DNA from: an uncultured Saprospiraceae bacterium
GTDB taxonomy: Bacteria; Bacteroidota; Bacteroidia; Chitinophagales; Saprospiraceae
DNA length: 64,000 nucleotides
Direction of reading: 5' to 3'
Assembly (NCBI GenBank): GCA_937951615.1
Contig: CALFBH010000058.1
Span: forward strand, 27,900-91,899
The position numbers were made by a program, and so were the translations under genes. This document shows positions 44,360 through 53,016 of the stretch, piece by piece. Numbering within the stretch: the first letter of the stretch is position 1; the number at the start of each line of letters is the position of its first letter. Below the pieces are notes generated by a model that saw nothing but the letters and a program-made list of their open reading frames with translations, was not told the DNA's origin and ran no database searches.

Positions 44360-45046
44360 ATGAAAGTTGCTGTAAAAAAAATAAACCTTGACCAATTGAT
44401 TGAAAAATTGGATAAACTAAATCGAAAGTGCAAAATAAAAAGGGGAGAATCACCTTATAGTGAGAAGGACGCTCGTTCCTTAATTTTTGACTTATTAAGT
44501 TTATATATTCAAAATTGGCTACTTAATGTGACCCTCTCAAAGCAGCTATTTGATAGTGAATTTTACGAGAAAAATGGACTTGGTGCGATAGATGACGAAT
44601 CTATGAGAAAAGTTCATCTAAACTATTTTGATGATGCAAAGAATTCATTCTTTTTTCTGGTTTTCATGCAATTGGAAAATTACTTTAGATTGGTAGCAAA
44701 TGCACAAGGAATTAATAACTGGAAAATTACTAAACTTGTAGAAGAAACAATACGTGTATTTGATTTAAATTCTGATAATATTGAGCTTTGGAAAATAGTT
44801 AGAAATTTAAGGAATAGCATACACAATGGTGGTTTTTCCAATCATAATGGTGACCCAATTAATTATAAAGGTAAGACATATGAATTTAAGAAAAATCAGC
44901 CGATTAACTATGGAAGTCCATCAGATTACCTATTCTTTATTGAAGAGCTGATTAACAATTTGATTGTAGAATTAAATTTGAAGTCATCTAATATTAAAAT
45001 AATTGAGCATAACTATGCAAATATATCATTTGAACGAGAAGAATGA
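44360..45046 (+). CDS. HEPN-like helical protein
   Basis: A 228-residue, mostly helical protein. Near residues 152-163 it has WKIVRNLRNSIHNGGF, the same R-N-x-R-N-x-I-H-x-x-G arrangement as the protein at 12607-13215, and typical of HEPN-type nuclease or HEPN-like domains. Other notable segments are FFFLVFMQLENYFRLVANA and SPSDYLFFIEELINNLIVEL. It is AT-rich compared with the sugar genes on both sides. It and the following S23-type gene form an inserted pair between two sugar-metabolism genes. Exact activity unknown; the HEPN reading is inferred from the motif. Confidence 0.55.
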   Translation: MKVAVKKINLDQLIEKLDKLNRKCKIKRGESPYSEKDARSLIFDLLSLYIQNWLLNVTLSKQLFDSEFYEKNGLGAIDDESMRKVHLNYFDDAKNSFFFLVFMQLENYFRLVANAQGINNWKITKLVEETIRVFDLNSDNIELWKIVRNLRNSIHNGGFSNHNGDPINYKGKTYEFKKNQPINYGSPSDYLFFIEELINNLIVELNLKSSNIKIIEHNYANISFEREE

Positions 45047-45085
45047 GTGTATTAATTTATTTGCAGTAGGAATCAATCACCAAAC

Positions 45086-45472
45086 ATGCACACAAGCTTT
45101 ACAGAATTAGAGGTTTACAAGAAATGTAGAGAATTTAGAATGAAGATTTCGGAACTTATTAAAAGTAATTTTCCAAAAGAAGAAAAATACCTGCTAAGGA
45201 CTCAATTATTAGATTCATCACGGTCAGTAACAGCTAATATAGCGGAAGGGCATGGACGATATTACTATCAAGATAATATCAGATTTTGCAGAATAGCAAG
45301 AGGTTCATTAGAAGAATCAATGGAACATTTAATTACTGCCTATGACGAAAAATATATTACTAAAGAGACTATTCAGAGCATAAAGCCATTGTACGAAAGT
45401 TGTGTGAAATTAATCAATGGCTACATCAAATATTTAAGAAAATCAAAAAAGGGAAAACCAGATGGCTATTAA
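45086..45472 (+). CDS. Four-helix-bundle protein (S23/IVP family)
   Basis: A 128-residue four-helix-bundle protein of the so-called S23 family. Diagnostic blocks are LEVYKKCREFRMKISELI, LRTQLLDSSRSVTANIAEGH and FCRIARGSLEESMEHLITA. Family members were first found in 23S rRNA intervening sequences and are widespread in Bacteroidota, where many are mobile and of unknown function; structure work shows a pentameric bundle. Here it follows a HEPN-like gene by 39 bases, so the two may be co-transcribed. Confidence 0.88.
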   Translation: MHTSFTELEVYKKCREFRMKISELIKSNFPKEEKYLLRTQLLDSSRSVTANIAEGHGRYYYQDNIRFCRIARGSLEESMEHLITAYDEKYITKETIQSIKPLYESCVKLINGYIKYLRKSKKGKPDGY

Positions 45473-45522
45473 AAAAATAACCAGTACCGAAGGTGCTACC
45501 CCAATCATCAGTCACGAACAAC

Positions 45523-45571
45523 TGGTCACTAATTTCCAACCAATTACCAATTACTAATCACCAATAACCAA
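45523..45571 (+). repeat. CCAATTACCAATTAC word repeat, right arm
   Basis: CACTAATTTCCAACCAATTA is followed by CCAATTACTAATCACCAATA. This is the inverted counterpart of the words at 44281-44336 and ends four bases before the next start codon. Confidence 0.6.
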
Positions 45572-45574
45572 ATC

Positions 45575-46720
45575 ATGAAAATAAAAATGGGCATGATCGG
45601 TGGCGGCAAAGACGCCTTTATAGGCGAAGTGCATCGCATGGCTGCCCGATTAGACGGACACATCGACCTAGTGTGTGGGGCTTTTAGTTCCGACCCGAAA
45701 CGGTCAAAAACATTCGGGAAAACATTGCACCTATCAGCCGATCGGGTGTATGGTTCTTATGAAGAAATGATTGCGGCAGAAAAAAAATTACCTGAAGATG
45801 TCAGAATGGATTTTGTGTCTATCGTGACGCCCAATCACCTCCATTTTGCACCAGCAAAACTGGCCCTCGAAAATGGCTTTCACGTTGTTTGCGATAAGCC
45901 CGTTACTTTTTCAATCGAAGAGGCGAAAGCCCTTCAAAAAGTAGTCGAAAAGAAAAAATTACTCTTTGCGCTGACGCATAATTATACTGGTTATCCGATG
46001 GTCAAGGAAGCTAAAGCCATTATCGCCTCTGGCAAAATTGGTAAGCTGAGAAGAGCCATTGTAGAGTACCCGCAAGGCTGGCTTTCTACCCGACTGGAAA
46101 GCAGTGGACAAAAACAGGCGGACTGGCGAACCGACCCAAAACGAAGCGGAAAAGCAGGTGGCATGGGCGACATTGGCACTCATGCTGAAAATTTGCTGGA
46201 ATATATTTCCGGCTTGAAAATCAAGAAGCTCTGCGCCGATCTCAACACCTTTGTCCCTGACAGAAAACTGGATGATGATGGTGCTGTTTTGCTGGAACTC
46301 GAACAAGGCGCGAAAGCCACGCTCCTAGCGACACAGATTGCAGCAGGCGAAGAAAATGCCCTTAAAATAAGGCTCTATGGTGAAAAAGCAGGCTTGGAAT
46401 GGAGTCAGATGGAACCGAATACACTTTTGTTAAAACACTTAGATAAATCCACAGAAATCAAAAGAACTGGTGTAGGCAAATTGTCCAAAGCCACCCAATT
46501 TGCTACGCGCCTTCCAGCAGGTCATCCAGAAGGATTTATTGAAGCTTTCGCAAATATTTATAAAAATTTCGCGCTTAGTTTGATGGCAGTCAAGTCTGGC
46601 AAAAAACCGAATGACTTGATTGATGATTATCCAAAAATTGAAGATGGCGTAAGAGGCATGCGTTTTATTGATAAGGTGATTGAGTCTTCTGTAAGTAAAG
46701 AGAAGTGGGTTCGTTTTTGA
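45575..46720 (+). CDS. Gfo/Idh/MocA-family NAD(P)-dependent oxidoreductase
   Basis: A 381-residue cytoplasmic dehydrogenase. The Rossmann motif is MGMIGGGKDAFIGEVHRMA; the nicotinamide site is VVCDKPVTFSIEEAKAL, with DKP in place of the common EKP; the active-site segment GGMGDIGTHAENLLEYISG carries the catalytic Asp and His. It is normal in length. Family members in such clusters oxidise or reduce sugars at C3 or inositols and often pair with TIM-barrel isomerases, as seen here. The direction of its reaction cannot be told from sequence. Confidence 0.92.
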   Translation: MKIKMGMIGGGKDAFIGEVHRMAARLDGHIDLVCGAFSSDPKRSKTFGKTLHLSADRVYGSYEEMIAAEKKLPEDVRMDFVSIVTPNHLHFAPAKLALENGFHVVCDKPVTFSIEEAKALQKVVEKKKLLFALTHNYTGYPMVKEAKAIIASGKIGKLRRAIVEYPQGWLSTRLESSGQKQADWRTDPKRSGKAGGMGDIGTHAENLLEYISGLKIKKLCADLNTFVPDRKLDDDGAVLLELEQGAKATLLATQIAAGEENALKIRLYGEKAGLEWSQMEPNTLLLKHLDKSTEIKRTGVGKLSKATQFATRLPAGHPEGFIEAFANIYKNFALSLMAVKSGKKPNDLIDDYPKIEDGVRGMRFIDKVIESSVSKEKWVRF

Positions 46721-46772
46721 GCGTTTAATTTCGCGGGGCATTTTGATGTGGGTTCTACATAATACGAGACCC

Positions 46773-47606
46773 TCACTCCAGCCCTTTCTGGTACTTTGCG
46801 TACTGTTTTTCAGCAATAAAAATACTGACTTCATACAAGCCGTAAATCGGAACAGCAATCAGGAATTGCGTAACGACATCTGGTGGCGTGATGATGGCTG
46901 CCAGAATAATAATGGACAAAAAAGCCTGTCGGCGATAATCCCGCATAAAATCTGCGGAGACCAGCCCCATCCTCGACAAATAAAACACGACTAGTGGCAA
47001 TTGAAATACAATCCCCGTCGGAATCAAAAAGATGATGATATAATTGACATAAGAAGCCAGCGTTGGTGTATTATTCGTCACCCCAGCCAAGTCGTAGCCC
47101 ACCAGAAATTTGATGGCAAAGGGAGCCACAATAAAATAACCAAACAGCACACCCAACAAAAACAAAGTACTCGCCACGCCTACTACTCCTTTGGCAGATT
47201 TGGACTCGTTTTCCAATAAACCAGGCTTAATAAACAACCAGACTTCCCGGAAAACAAAGGGAAAAGCAACCGCCAGTCCCAGAACAATCGAAGTGCGAAT
47301 ATGCACAAAAAAGGTCTCCCCCAGCTCACGGGTATCAAAGGTGAATTCGGGCGGCGTCATACACAGCTTATCCCCCATGCCCATTGCCCCACTCGCCCAG
47401 CACATAAAACGATAAGATGGAAAATTAGCATTGCGCGGACCAAAAATAAAATGCGTAAATATCCAGTCGCCAAAGGCAAAAACCAGTGCTGCAATAACTG
47501 CCGTCACGATGACCGACCGCATGATGTGTCCGCGCAACTCATCTATGTGGTCGAAAAAGCTCATCTCTTTTTCCTTACTTACCTGCGGTTGGTCTGGTTT
47601 TGACAT
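46773..47606 (-). CDS. tatC: Twin-arginine translocase subunit TatC
   Basis: A 277-residue inner-membrane protein with six membrane helices. It has the typical N-terminus FFDHIDELRGHIMRSVI, the FVHIRTSIVLGLAVAFPFVF segment with FREVWLFIKPGLLENE, and LPTGIVFQLPLVVFYLSRMG-like helix five (written here FLIPTGIVFQLPLVVFYL). Between helices one and two is a longer periplasmic loop than in E. coli (about residues 45-85, with CWASGAMGMGDKLC), a feature of Bacteroidota TatC. It serves Tat substrates such as the GMC small subunit and the exported isomerase nearby. No tatA/B in the window. Confidence 0.95.
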   Translation of the reverse strand: MSKPDQPQVSKEKEMSFFDHIDELRGHIMRSVIVTAVIAALVFAFGDWIFTHFIFGPRNANFPSYRFMCWASGAMGMGDKLCMTPPEFTFDTRELGETFFVHIRTSIVLGLAVAFPFVFREVWLFIKPGLLENESKSAKGVVGVASTLFLLGVLFGYFIVAPFAIKFLVGYDLAGVTNNTPTLASYVNYIIIFLIPTGIVFQLPLVVFYLSRMGLVSADFMRDYRRQAFLSIIILAAIITPPDVVTQFLIAVPIYGLYEVSIFIAEKQYAKYQKGLE

Positions 47607-47651
47607 ATTCTATCTGTCGATTATAAATTTATTTGTATTATTGTTCTTTTT

Positions 47652-47714
47652 TGTGTTCTGGTGTTGAGCTGTTGAAGTAACATCAACACGACAACACATC
47701 AATACTTCAACACG
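47652..47714. repeat. CAACAC word-repeat hairpin between divergent genes
   Basis: GTGTTCTGGTGTTGAGCTGT on the left is answered by ACATCAACACGACAACACAT and CAATACTTCAACAC on the right, forming a folded spacer between tatC and the acylase gene. Same word family as 12442-12480. Confidence 0.6.
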
Positions 47715-47746
47715 AGGCCTTATCCACGCAAAAATACAAAAGATAA

Positions 47747-49837
47747 ATGTTACACAGGTTACTACTTCTATCAAGTTGTTTATTATTCATAATAAGCCAT
47801 GTCTTTGCACAAGTTAACCCCGCAGATGTCACCATTGTTCGCGATAAGTGGGGTGTTCCTCATATTTATGGTAAAACGGACGCTGATGCTTCCTATGGAT
47901 TAGCCTGGGCGCATTGTGAAGACGATTTTGAAAACGTACAGGCTGCATTGCTGGCGATGAAAGGTCGGCTTTCGGAGGTCGATGGCGTATCTGGTGCTAT
48001 TCTGGATGTTGGCGTATTTGTGTTGAATGCCGATCAGATTATAGAAGAGCAATTCGAGACGGCTTTTTCACCCGAATTTCGAAAAGTACTGACAGGACAT
48101 GTGCAGGGCATCAATGATTATGCAACTGCGCATCCGAAGGAAATCAAAAAGAAAGGCATTTTTCCGACGGATGAAAAAGAAGTCATCAAAGGTTATGTGC
48201 TGGCGCAGGGCTTATTGTCCAACGCGCTTTTCGGTATTGCCCGACTGATTGATGACAAGCATGTAGCGGTAGCATCGAGTTTCCAGCCACAAGGCTCGAA
48301 TGGTTGGGCTTACGCCCCAAAGAAAATGAAAGAAGGACATGCTGCGCTTATTTCCAATACGCATCAGCCTTTGCACGGCCCTGTGTCGTGGTATGAGGCG
48401 CATGTCGTGAGCGAAGAGGGCTGGAATATGCTGGGCGGAACGTTCTCGGCTGGCGTGACGCTTTTTTTGGGTACAAATGAGCATTTGGGCTGGACCCATA
48501 CGACCAATTACCCCGATTTTCATGATGTATTTGAATTGAAAATGCATCCAAGGAAAAAGAATTTTTATCGCTTTGATGGCGAATGGCTGGAATTGCAGGA
48601 GCGCAAAATCAAGTTGAAAGTAAAAATTGGCCCTTTCAAAATTCCGGTCGGCAGAAAATTTTACTGGAGCAAATATGGGACGACCATTAAAAATAAATCT
48701 GGCTATTTTTCTGTGCGTTTTCCGGGGCAGTTTGATATTCGGGCAGCCGAGCAATGGTTTCACATGAATAAGGCCCAGAATTTTGAAGAATTTCAAGAGG
48801 CATTGGATATGCAGGGACTGGTCAGTCAGAATATTATTTATGCAGATGAAACGGGGAATATTTTCTTTCGTAGTAATGGCTTATTTCCCGAAAGGAATCC
48901 CAACTATGATTGGTTGAATATTGTACCTGGCGATACTTCGGCTACACTTTGGCAGCCGCGTTTTATGCCCATTGAGGCACTGCCTACGATTACGAATCCT
49001 GAATGTGGCTATTTGTATAATTGTAATAATACGCCTTTCTCTGCCACCGACCCTGCGGAAGACCTAAATGGGAAAGATTTCAACAGTACGATGGGTTTTT
49101 CAAAAGAACAAACCAATCGCAGCCTGCGGTTTCAGGAATTGATACAAAAATATGATGGAAAACTAAGCTATGAAGACATCAAAACCATCAAGTATGATGA
49201 ACAATATGCGCAGACGATGTACACGAAAGGGCTGGAAAATTTTGACCTTATTTTTAAATTAGATCCACAAAAATATCCTGACTTAGCTGAGATTTTGGAG
49301 CGTGCAAAGAGTTGGGACAGAAAAACGAATAAAGAAAGTACAGAAGCCACCGTTTTTTGTGTAGCGACCAGCTACCTCATCAAATTAATATCAGATGATG
49401 TACGCATGGATTTGGCGAATACTTTGCCCGAAGAAGAGTATGTGAATGCTTTGCGCTACGCGAAAAAATTCCTGAACAAACATTATGGCACCTTGGATGT
49501 TCCGCTTGGCAGCGTACAAAAACATGTCAAAGGTGATGTCGAGCTTCCTGTTGGTGGAATGCCAGAAATTCTATGTGCGATGTATGTTGTGCCCAATGAT
49601 AAAAAGACGTTCAAAAGCGATATGGGGGAGTCGTATATTCAGTTTGTGCAATACACGGATGAAGGGGTAAAAATAGAGTCGGTACATCCTTTCGGCGCGT
49701 CCAATCGCCCAGAAAGTCCACATTACACCGATCAGATGGAGTTGTACACAAATCGTAAGATGAAAGAAATGACGCTGGATAAAAAGACGATTATGGAAAA
49801 TGCGGTGGAAGTGTATTCGCCTGGGAAACGTGATTGA
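47747..49837 (+). CDS. Penicillin-acylase family (S45) N-terminal-nucleophile amidase
   Basis: A 696-residue exported amidohydrolase. A signal peptide (about 1-21, ending SHVFAQ) precedes the alpha chain (DVTIVRDKWGVPHIYGKTDA). The autocatalytic cleavage and nucleophile site is SSFQPQGSNGWAYAPKK with the nucleophile Ser near residue 184, followed by HAALISNTHQPLHGPVSWYE. GGTFSAGVTLFLGTNEHLGW and the later NNTPFSATDPAEDL are usual beta-chain blocks. The family hydrolyses amide-linked acyl groups: beta-lactam side chains, cyclic lipopeptides, or N-acyl homoserine lactones. It is closest in layout to aculeacin/AHL acylases, but the substrate is not certain. Normal length. Confidence 0.9.
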   Translation: MLHRLLLLSSCLLFIISHVFAQVNPADVTIVRDKWGVPHIYGKTDADASYGLAWAHCEDDFENVQAALLAMKGRLSEVDGVSGAILDVGVFVLNADQIIEEQFETAFSPEFRKVLTGHVQGINDYATAHPKEIKKKGIFPTDEKEVIKGYVLAQGLLSNALFGIARLIDDKHVAVASSFQPQGSNGWAYAPKKMKEGHAALISNTHQPLHGPVSWYEAHVVSEEGWNMLGGTFSAGVTLFLGTNEHLGWTHTTNYPDFHDVFELKMHPRKKNFYRFDGEWLELQERKIKLKVKIGPFKIPVGRKFYWSKYGTTIKNKSGYFSVRFPGQFDIRAAEQWFHMNKAQNFEEFQEALDMQGLVSQNIIYADETGNIFFRSNGLFPERNPNYDWLNIVPGDTSATLWQPRFMPIEALPTITNPECGYLYNCNNTPFSATDPAEDLNGKDFNSTMGFSKEQTNRSLRFQELIQKYDGKLSYEDIKTIKYDEQYAQTMYTKGLENFDLIFKLDPQKYPDLAEILERAKSWDRKTNKESTEATVFCVATSYLIKLISDDVRMDLANTLPEEEYVNALRYAKKFLNKHYGTLDVPLGSVQKHVKGDVELPVGGMPEILCAMYVVPNDKKTFKSDMGESYIQFVQYTDEGVKIESVHPFGASNRPESPHYTDQMELYTNRKMKEMTLDKKTIMENAVEVYSPGKRD

Positions 49838-49915
49838 GAATGAGACCGCTGCGCTGTGAGACCGCCTTCGGTTGCGAGGGGGGAGAGACCATGCCGTATA
49901 ATTATGGGCATCGGC

Positions 49916-50069
49916 TATTCTACATGAGAAAAAATATTTTTGATAATATGAATTGAAATTATCGGCTGAACCTTCTCTAAAACTCGCCTTGCATTTTGGA
50001 AATGCAAGGCGAGTTTTAGAGGAAAACGACCAACAAATTATGATTTTAAATTTTTCTCATGTAGAGTAG
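49916..50069. mobile_element. Palindromic MITE-like element, copy 2 (complete)
   Basis: Inverted ends TATTCTACATGAGAAAAA (49916-49933) and TTTTTCTCATGTAGAGTA (50051-50068) enclose AT-rich arms and a central 22-bp stem with TGG loop (49975-50021, CTCTAAAACTCGCCTTGCAT...). Core and one arm match the partial copy at 42972-43075 very closely. No ORF. Target duplication is not clear. Confidence 0.7.
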
Positions 50070-50154
50070 GCATCGGGATTAAGAGAGGTGAGATTGGATA
50101 AGGGGGATTGGGCAACTGACAGCCTATTGACTTGTAAATAAAAAACAAACACAA

Positions 50155-50616
50155 ATGAAATACCTGGAAGCAGAATTAGCAGAAATCAAAAAACATATTT
50201 CTCAAAAAGATGTCCTAGTCACCTCCGTTTCAAAGTCGAATGTAGCCTGGCATTTATCGCATTGCCTGATGGTGATTTCGGGGGTTTGCAAAATGATGAA
50301 AACCTCTGACCCCACAAAGTATAAAAGTGAATTTAGTTGGCCAAAGCTGTTTGTCTTTACGCTCGGTCGAATCCCAAGAGGAAAAGCCAAAGCCCCGAGA
50401 GTAGTCAGGCCAGCAGATGATATTGGTGTGGAAAAAATTATGCTAGAACTAGCAGCGGTGGTAAAATTACTGGAGGCTTATGAGCAATTGGATAAAAATG
50501 CACATTTCAGGCATCCATATTTTAAGACCTTGAATAAACAGGAGACGATTAAGTTTCTGCGCTTACATACCGTGCATCACCTGAAAATTGTGCGAGATAT
50601 TTTGAAGGCTGGGTGA
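50155..50616 (+). CDS. DUF1569/DinB-like protein
   Basis: A 153-residue helical-bundle protein of the DinB-like superfamily, DUF1569 branch. Blocks are SKSNVAWHLSHCLMVISGVC, PKLFVFTLGRIPRGKAKAPR, and FRHPYFKTLNKQETIKFLRL followed by HTVHHLKIVRDI. The three His residues (in WHLSH, and in HTVHH) form the usual metal site of this fold. Some DinB-like proteins are thiol transferases or stress-induced enzymes; for DUF1569 no activity is established. Single gene between a MITE-like element and crtI. Confidence 0.8.
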   Translation: MKYLEAELAEIKKHISQKDVLVTSVSKSNVAWHLSHCLMVISGVCKMMKTSDPTKYKSEFSWPKLFVFTLGRIPRGKAKAPRVVRPADDIGVEKIMLELAAVVKLLEAYEQLDKNAHFRHPYFKTLNKQETIKFLRLHTVHHLKIVRDILKAG

Positions 50617-50807
50617 TTTGGGGTGGGTATTGAGTAGTTGGTATATTAGGGTGTTGGTTTGTGTTGGCTTCAACTGCACAATATTTTACCTTTCTTAAAA
50701 TATATTGAATCTGCTGACTGGTAATTTCAATTCATCTAAATTAATCCCTCAAAACAACCAAGTCAGTCATCAATTGTTACATTCATTCAATAAACAGAGA
50801 GGAGCAC

Positions 50808-52265
50808 ATGAAAATCGGCATCATCGGGGCAGGCATTGCGGGCATGGCAGCGGCTATACGGCTGCGGGTGCAGGGACATGAAGTTACTGTTTTTGAAGCC
50901 AATGAATATCCCGGCGGAAAATTATCGGAAATAAGAATGCAGGGCTATCGCTTTGACGCGGGTCCCTCTTTGTTTACTATGCCGCAATATGTGGATGAAT
51001 TGTTTAGTCTGGCGGGCATGAAGCCGGAAGCCTATTTCAAATACGACAAATTGCCCATTATTTGCAAATATTTCTGGGACGATGGCGTACAAATCTCCGC
51101 TTATGCCAATACGCAAAAATACTTGGCAGAAATACAGGAAAAACTGGGCGTAGAGCGGAAGGTATTGTTAAAAGCCTTTAAAAGAAGTAAATTCAAATAC
51201 GACGCAACTGCGAGTACATTTCTACACAAATCCCTACACAAACGCGCCACCTGGCTGACGAAAGATGTCTTAAAAGCCATTTTCAAAATTCCTTTTCTCG
51301 ATATTTTTACCAGCATGAATGAGGTGAACGAAAAGCGCCTCAAAGAACCACACCTGATTCAAATGTTCAATCGTTATGCGACCTATAATGGCTCCAGCCC
51401 TTACAAAGCTCCTGGTTTGCTGAATATTATTCCACATTTTGAACATGGCATTGGCGCATTTTATCCGGAAGGAGGTATGATTAATATTACGAATAGCCTC
51501 TATCAGTTGGCGCAGGACATTGGTGTTCGTTTTCAAATGCAGACCAAAGTCGAAGAAATTATTGTGCGTGACAAAGCCGTCACTGGACTCAAAATTGGCG
51601 AATGGCAGCACAATTGCGACCTCGTCATCAGCAATATGGACGTTTTTCATACGTATCGAAAATTGCTGCACACACAAAAAGCACCAGAGAAAACTTTAGC
51701 TCAGCCGAAGTCTACTTCAGCCCTTATTTTCTATTGGGGCATGAAACAGCAATTTAAAGAACTAGATGTCCACAATATATTTTTCAGCAAAGACTATAAA
51801 GCAGAATTTGATCACCTGACGGAGAAAAAACGGGTCTATGATGACCCGACCGTTTATATCAATATTTCACAAAAATACTGTCCAAGTGATGCGCCTGAAG
51901 GTGGCGAGAATTGGTTTACCATGATAAATGTTCCCCACAATATCGGACAGGATTGGGACGATATTATCGAACAGGCTCGCAAAAACATTCTGACTAAAGT
52001 AAGTTGGATGCTAGGCAAAGACATTCGCCCGCATATTAGCTGCGAGCATATTCTTGATCCAAGAGGTATTGAAGAACGCACTTCTTCTCATCTTGGAGCT
52101 TTGTATGGCACAAGTTCCGACAATCGTATGGCAGCTTTTTTGCGTCATGCAAATTTTTCTTCTGCTATAAAAGGCTTGTATTTTTGTGGCGGCAGTGTGC
52201 ATCCGGGCGGTGGAATTCCGCTTTGCTTACTCTCTGCAAAAATTGTGAGTGAACTTATTGAGTGA
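50808..52265 (+). CDS. crtI: Phytoene desaturase / carotenoid oxidoreductase (CrtI family)
   Basis: A 485-residue FAD-dependent CrtI-family enzyme. N-terminal FAD motif IGIIGAGIAGMAAAIRLR and EANEYPGGKLSEI; substrate-side landmarks are GYRFDAGPSLFTMPQYVDEL, PHFEHGIGAFYPEGGM, and the C-terminal LYFCGGSVHPGGGIPLCLLS that closes the FAD site. Members desaturate phytoene or, in other branches (CrtD type), add a 3,4-double bond to acyclic carotenoids. The next gene is CruF-like, a 1',2'-hydratase, so a desaturase acting on the psi end (CrtD-like) is as likely as CrtI proper. Together they belong to synthesis of carotenoid pigments. Confidence 0.88.
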   Translation: MKIGIIGAGIAGMAAAIRLRVQGHEVTVFEANEYPGGKLSEIRMQGYRFDAGPSLFTMPQYVDELFSLAGMKPEAYFKYDKLPIICKYFWDDGVQISAYANTQKYLAEIQEKLGVERKVLLKAFKRSKFKYDATASTFLHKSLHKRATWLTKDVLKAIFKIPFLDIFTSMNEVNEKRLKEPHLIQMFNRYATYNGSSPYKAPGLLNIIPHFEHGIGAFYPEGGMINITNSLYQLAQDIGVRFQMQTKVEEIIVRDKAVTGLKIGEWQHNCDLVISNMDVFHTYRKLLHTQKAPEKTLAQPKSTSALIFYWGMKQQFKELDVHNIFFSKDYKAEFDHLTEKKRVYDDPTVYINISQKYCPSDAPEGGENWFTMINVPHNIGQDWDDIIEQARKNILTKVSWMLGKDIRPHISCEHILDPRGIEERTSSHLGALYGTSSDNRMAAFLRHANFSSAIKGLYFCGGSVHPGGGIPLCLLSAKIVSELIE

Positions 52266-52280
52266 CAAATTCAAACATTA

Positions 52281-52395
52281 TAGAAAATTGTGAGATTGTG
52301 GAATTGTGGAATTGTTTTTTACGACATTTTGCTATGCAAAATGTACCTTCAGCAATTCAACAATCTTACAATTCAGCAATTTTTACAATTACAGC
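52281..52395 (+). repeat. Word-repeat hairpin with ACATTTTGC core
   Basis: AATTGTGAGATTGTGGAATT and like words on the left face CAATTCAACAATCTTACAAT on the right, with the core ACATTTTGC-tat-GCAAAATGT at 52324-52344. This is the same design and core as 22775-22880; a third core copy lies at 53406-53425. It fills the spacer between crtI and the CruF-like gene. Confidence 0.65.
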
Positions 52396-53016
52396 ATGAA
52401 TAAACATACAGCTTCTATCGCAATTCTCGTCATCTTATACAGTGTCGGCTTGATTGGAATTAAATTTAACCTCGTAGAAAACCTGGTTTTGCTGACGCCA
52501 ATCAATCTGTTGATTTCGCTGGGAATCATACTTTGGAACCATGAGAAATGGGACAATAAATTTCTACTTGCGATAAGCATTGTCGCCTTGGCAGGCTTTT
52601 TTGTCGAGGTAGCAGGTGTGAAAACGGGGGCAATATTTGGCGATTATACTTATGGAAAAACACTGGGCTGGCAATGGCTTGATGTTCCACTGGTGATGGC
52701 GGTCAATTGGTTAATTCTTATTTATTGCTCGGCGGCTATCGTGAGCAGGCGTGTGGAATGGCATTGGGCGATGAAAGCCTTTGCATCAGCAGTGATTCTG
52801 ATGACTATGGATTTTTTAATTGAACCCGTTGCTATCCGATATGATTTCTGGCAATGGGCTGATGGTGTGATTCCAGATCAAAATTATCTGGCTTGGGGTG
52901 GGATTGCTTTTGTACTTTCCGCAATATTTTTTCAGCTTGTGCCGCCTGTCAATAATAAAGTTGCGTTGGCATTATTTTTATTGCAAATAGGCTTCTTTGT
53001 TGGATTGGCCATTTAG
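52396..53016 (+). CDS. Carotenoid biosynthesis protein (CruF-like 1',2'-hydratase family)
   Basis: A 206-residue membrane protein with about seven helices. Diagnostic segments are GVKTGAIFGDYTYGKTLGWQ, MAVNWLILIYC, MTMDFLIEPVAIRYDFWQW and PDQNYLAWGGIAFVLS, which hold the conserved Asp, Glu and Trp residues of the CruF/CrtC-like PF04240 family. The start is taken at 52396 (MNKHTASIAILVILYS); the longer frame from 52306 would run through the hairpin spacer. It follows crtI, so it probably hydrates the psi end of an acyclic or monocyclic carotenoid, as in saproxanthin/myxol-type pigments. Substrate inferred. Confidence 0.85.
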   Translation: MNKHTASIAILVILYSVGLIGIKFNLVENLVLLTPINLLISLGIILWNHEKWDNKFLLAISIVALAGFFVEVAGVKTGAIFGDYTYGKTLGWQWLDVPLVMAVNWLILIYCSAAIVSRRVEWHWAMKAFASAVILMTMDFLIEPVAIRYDFWQWADGVIPDQNYLAWGGIAFVLSAIFFQLVPPVNNKVALALFLLQIGFFVGLAI

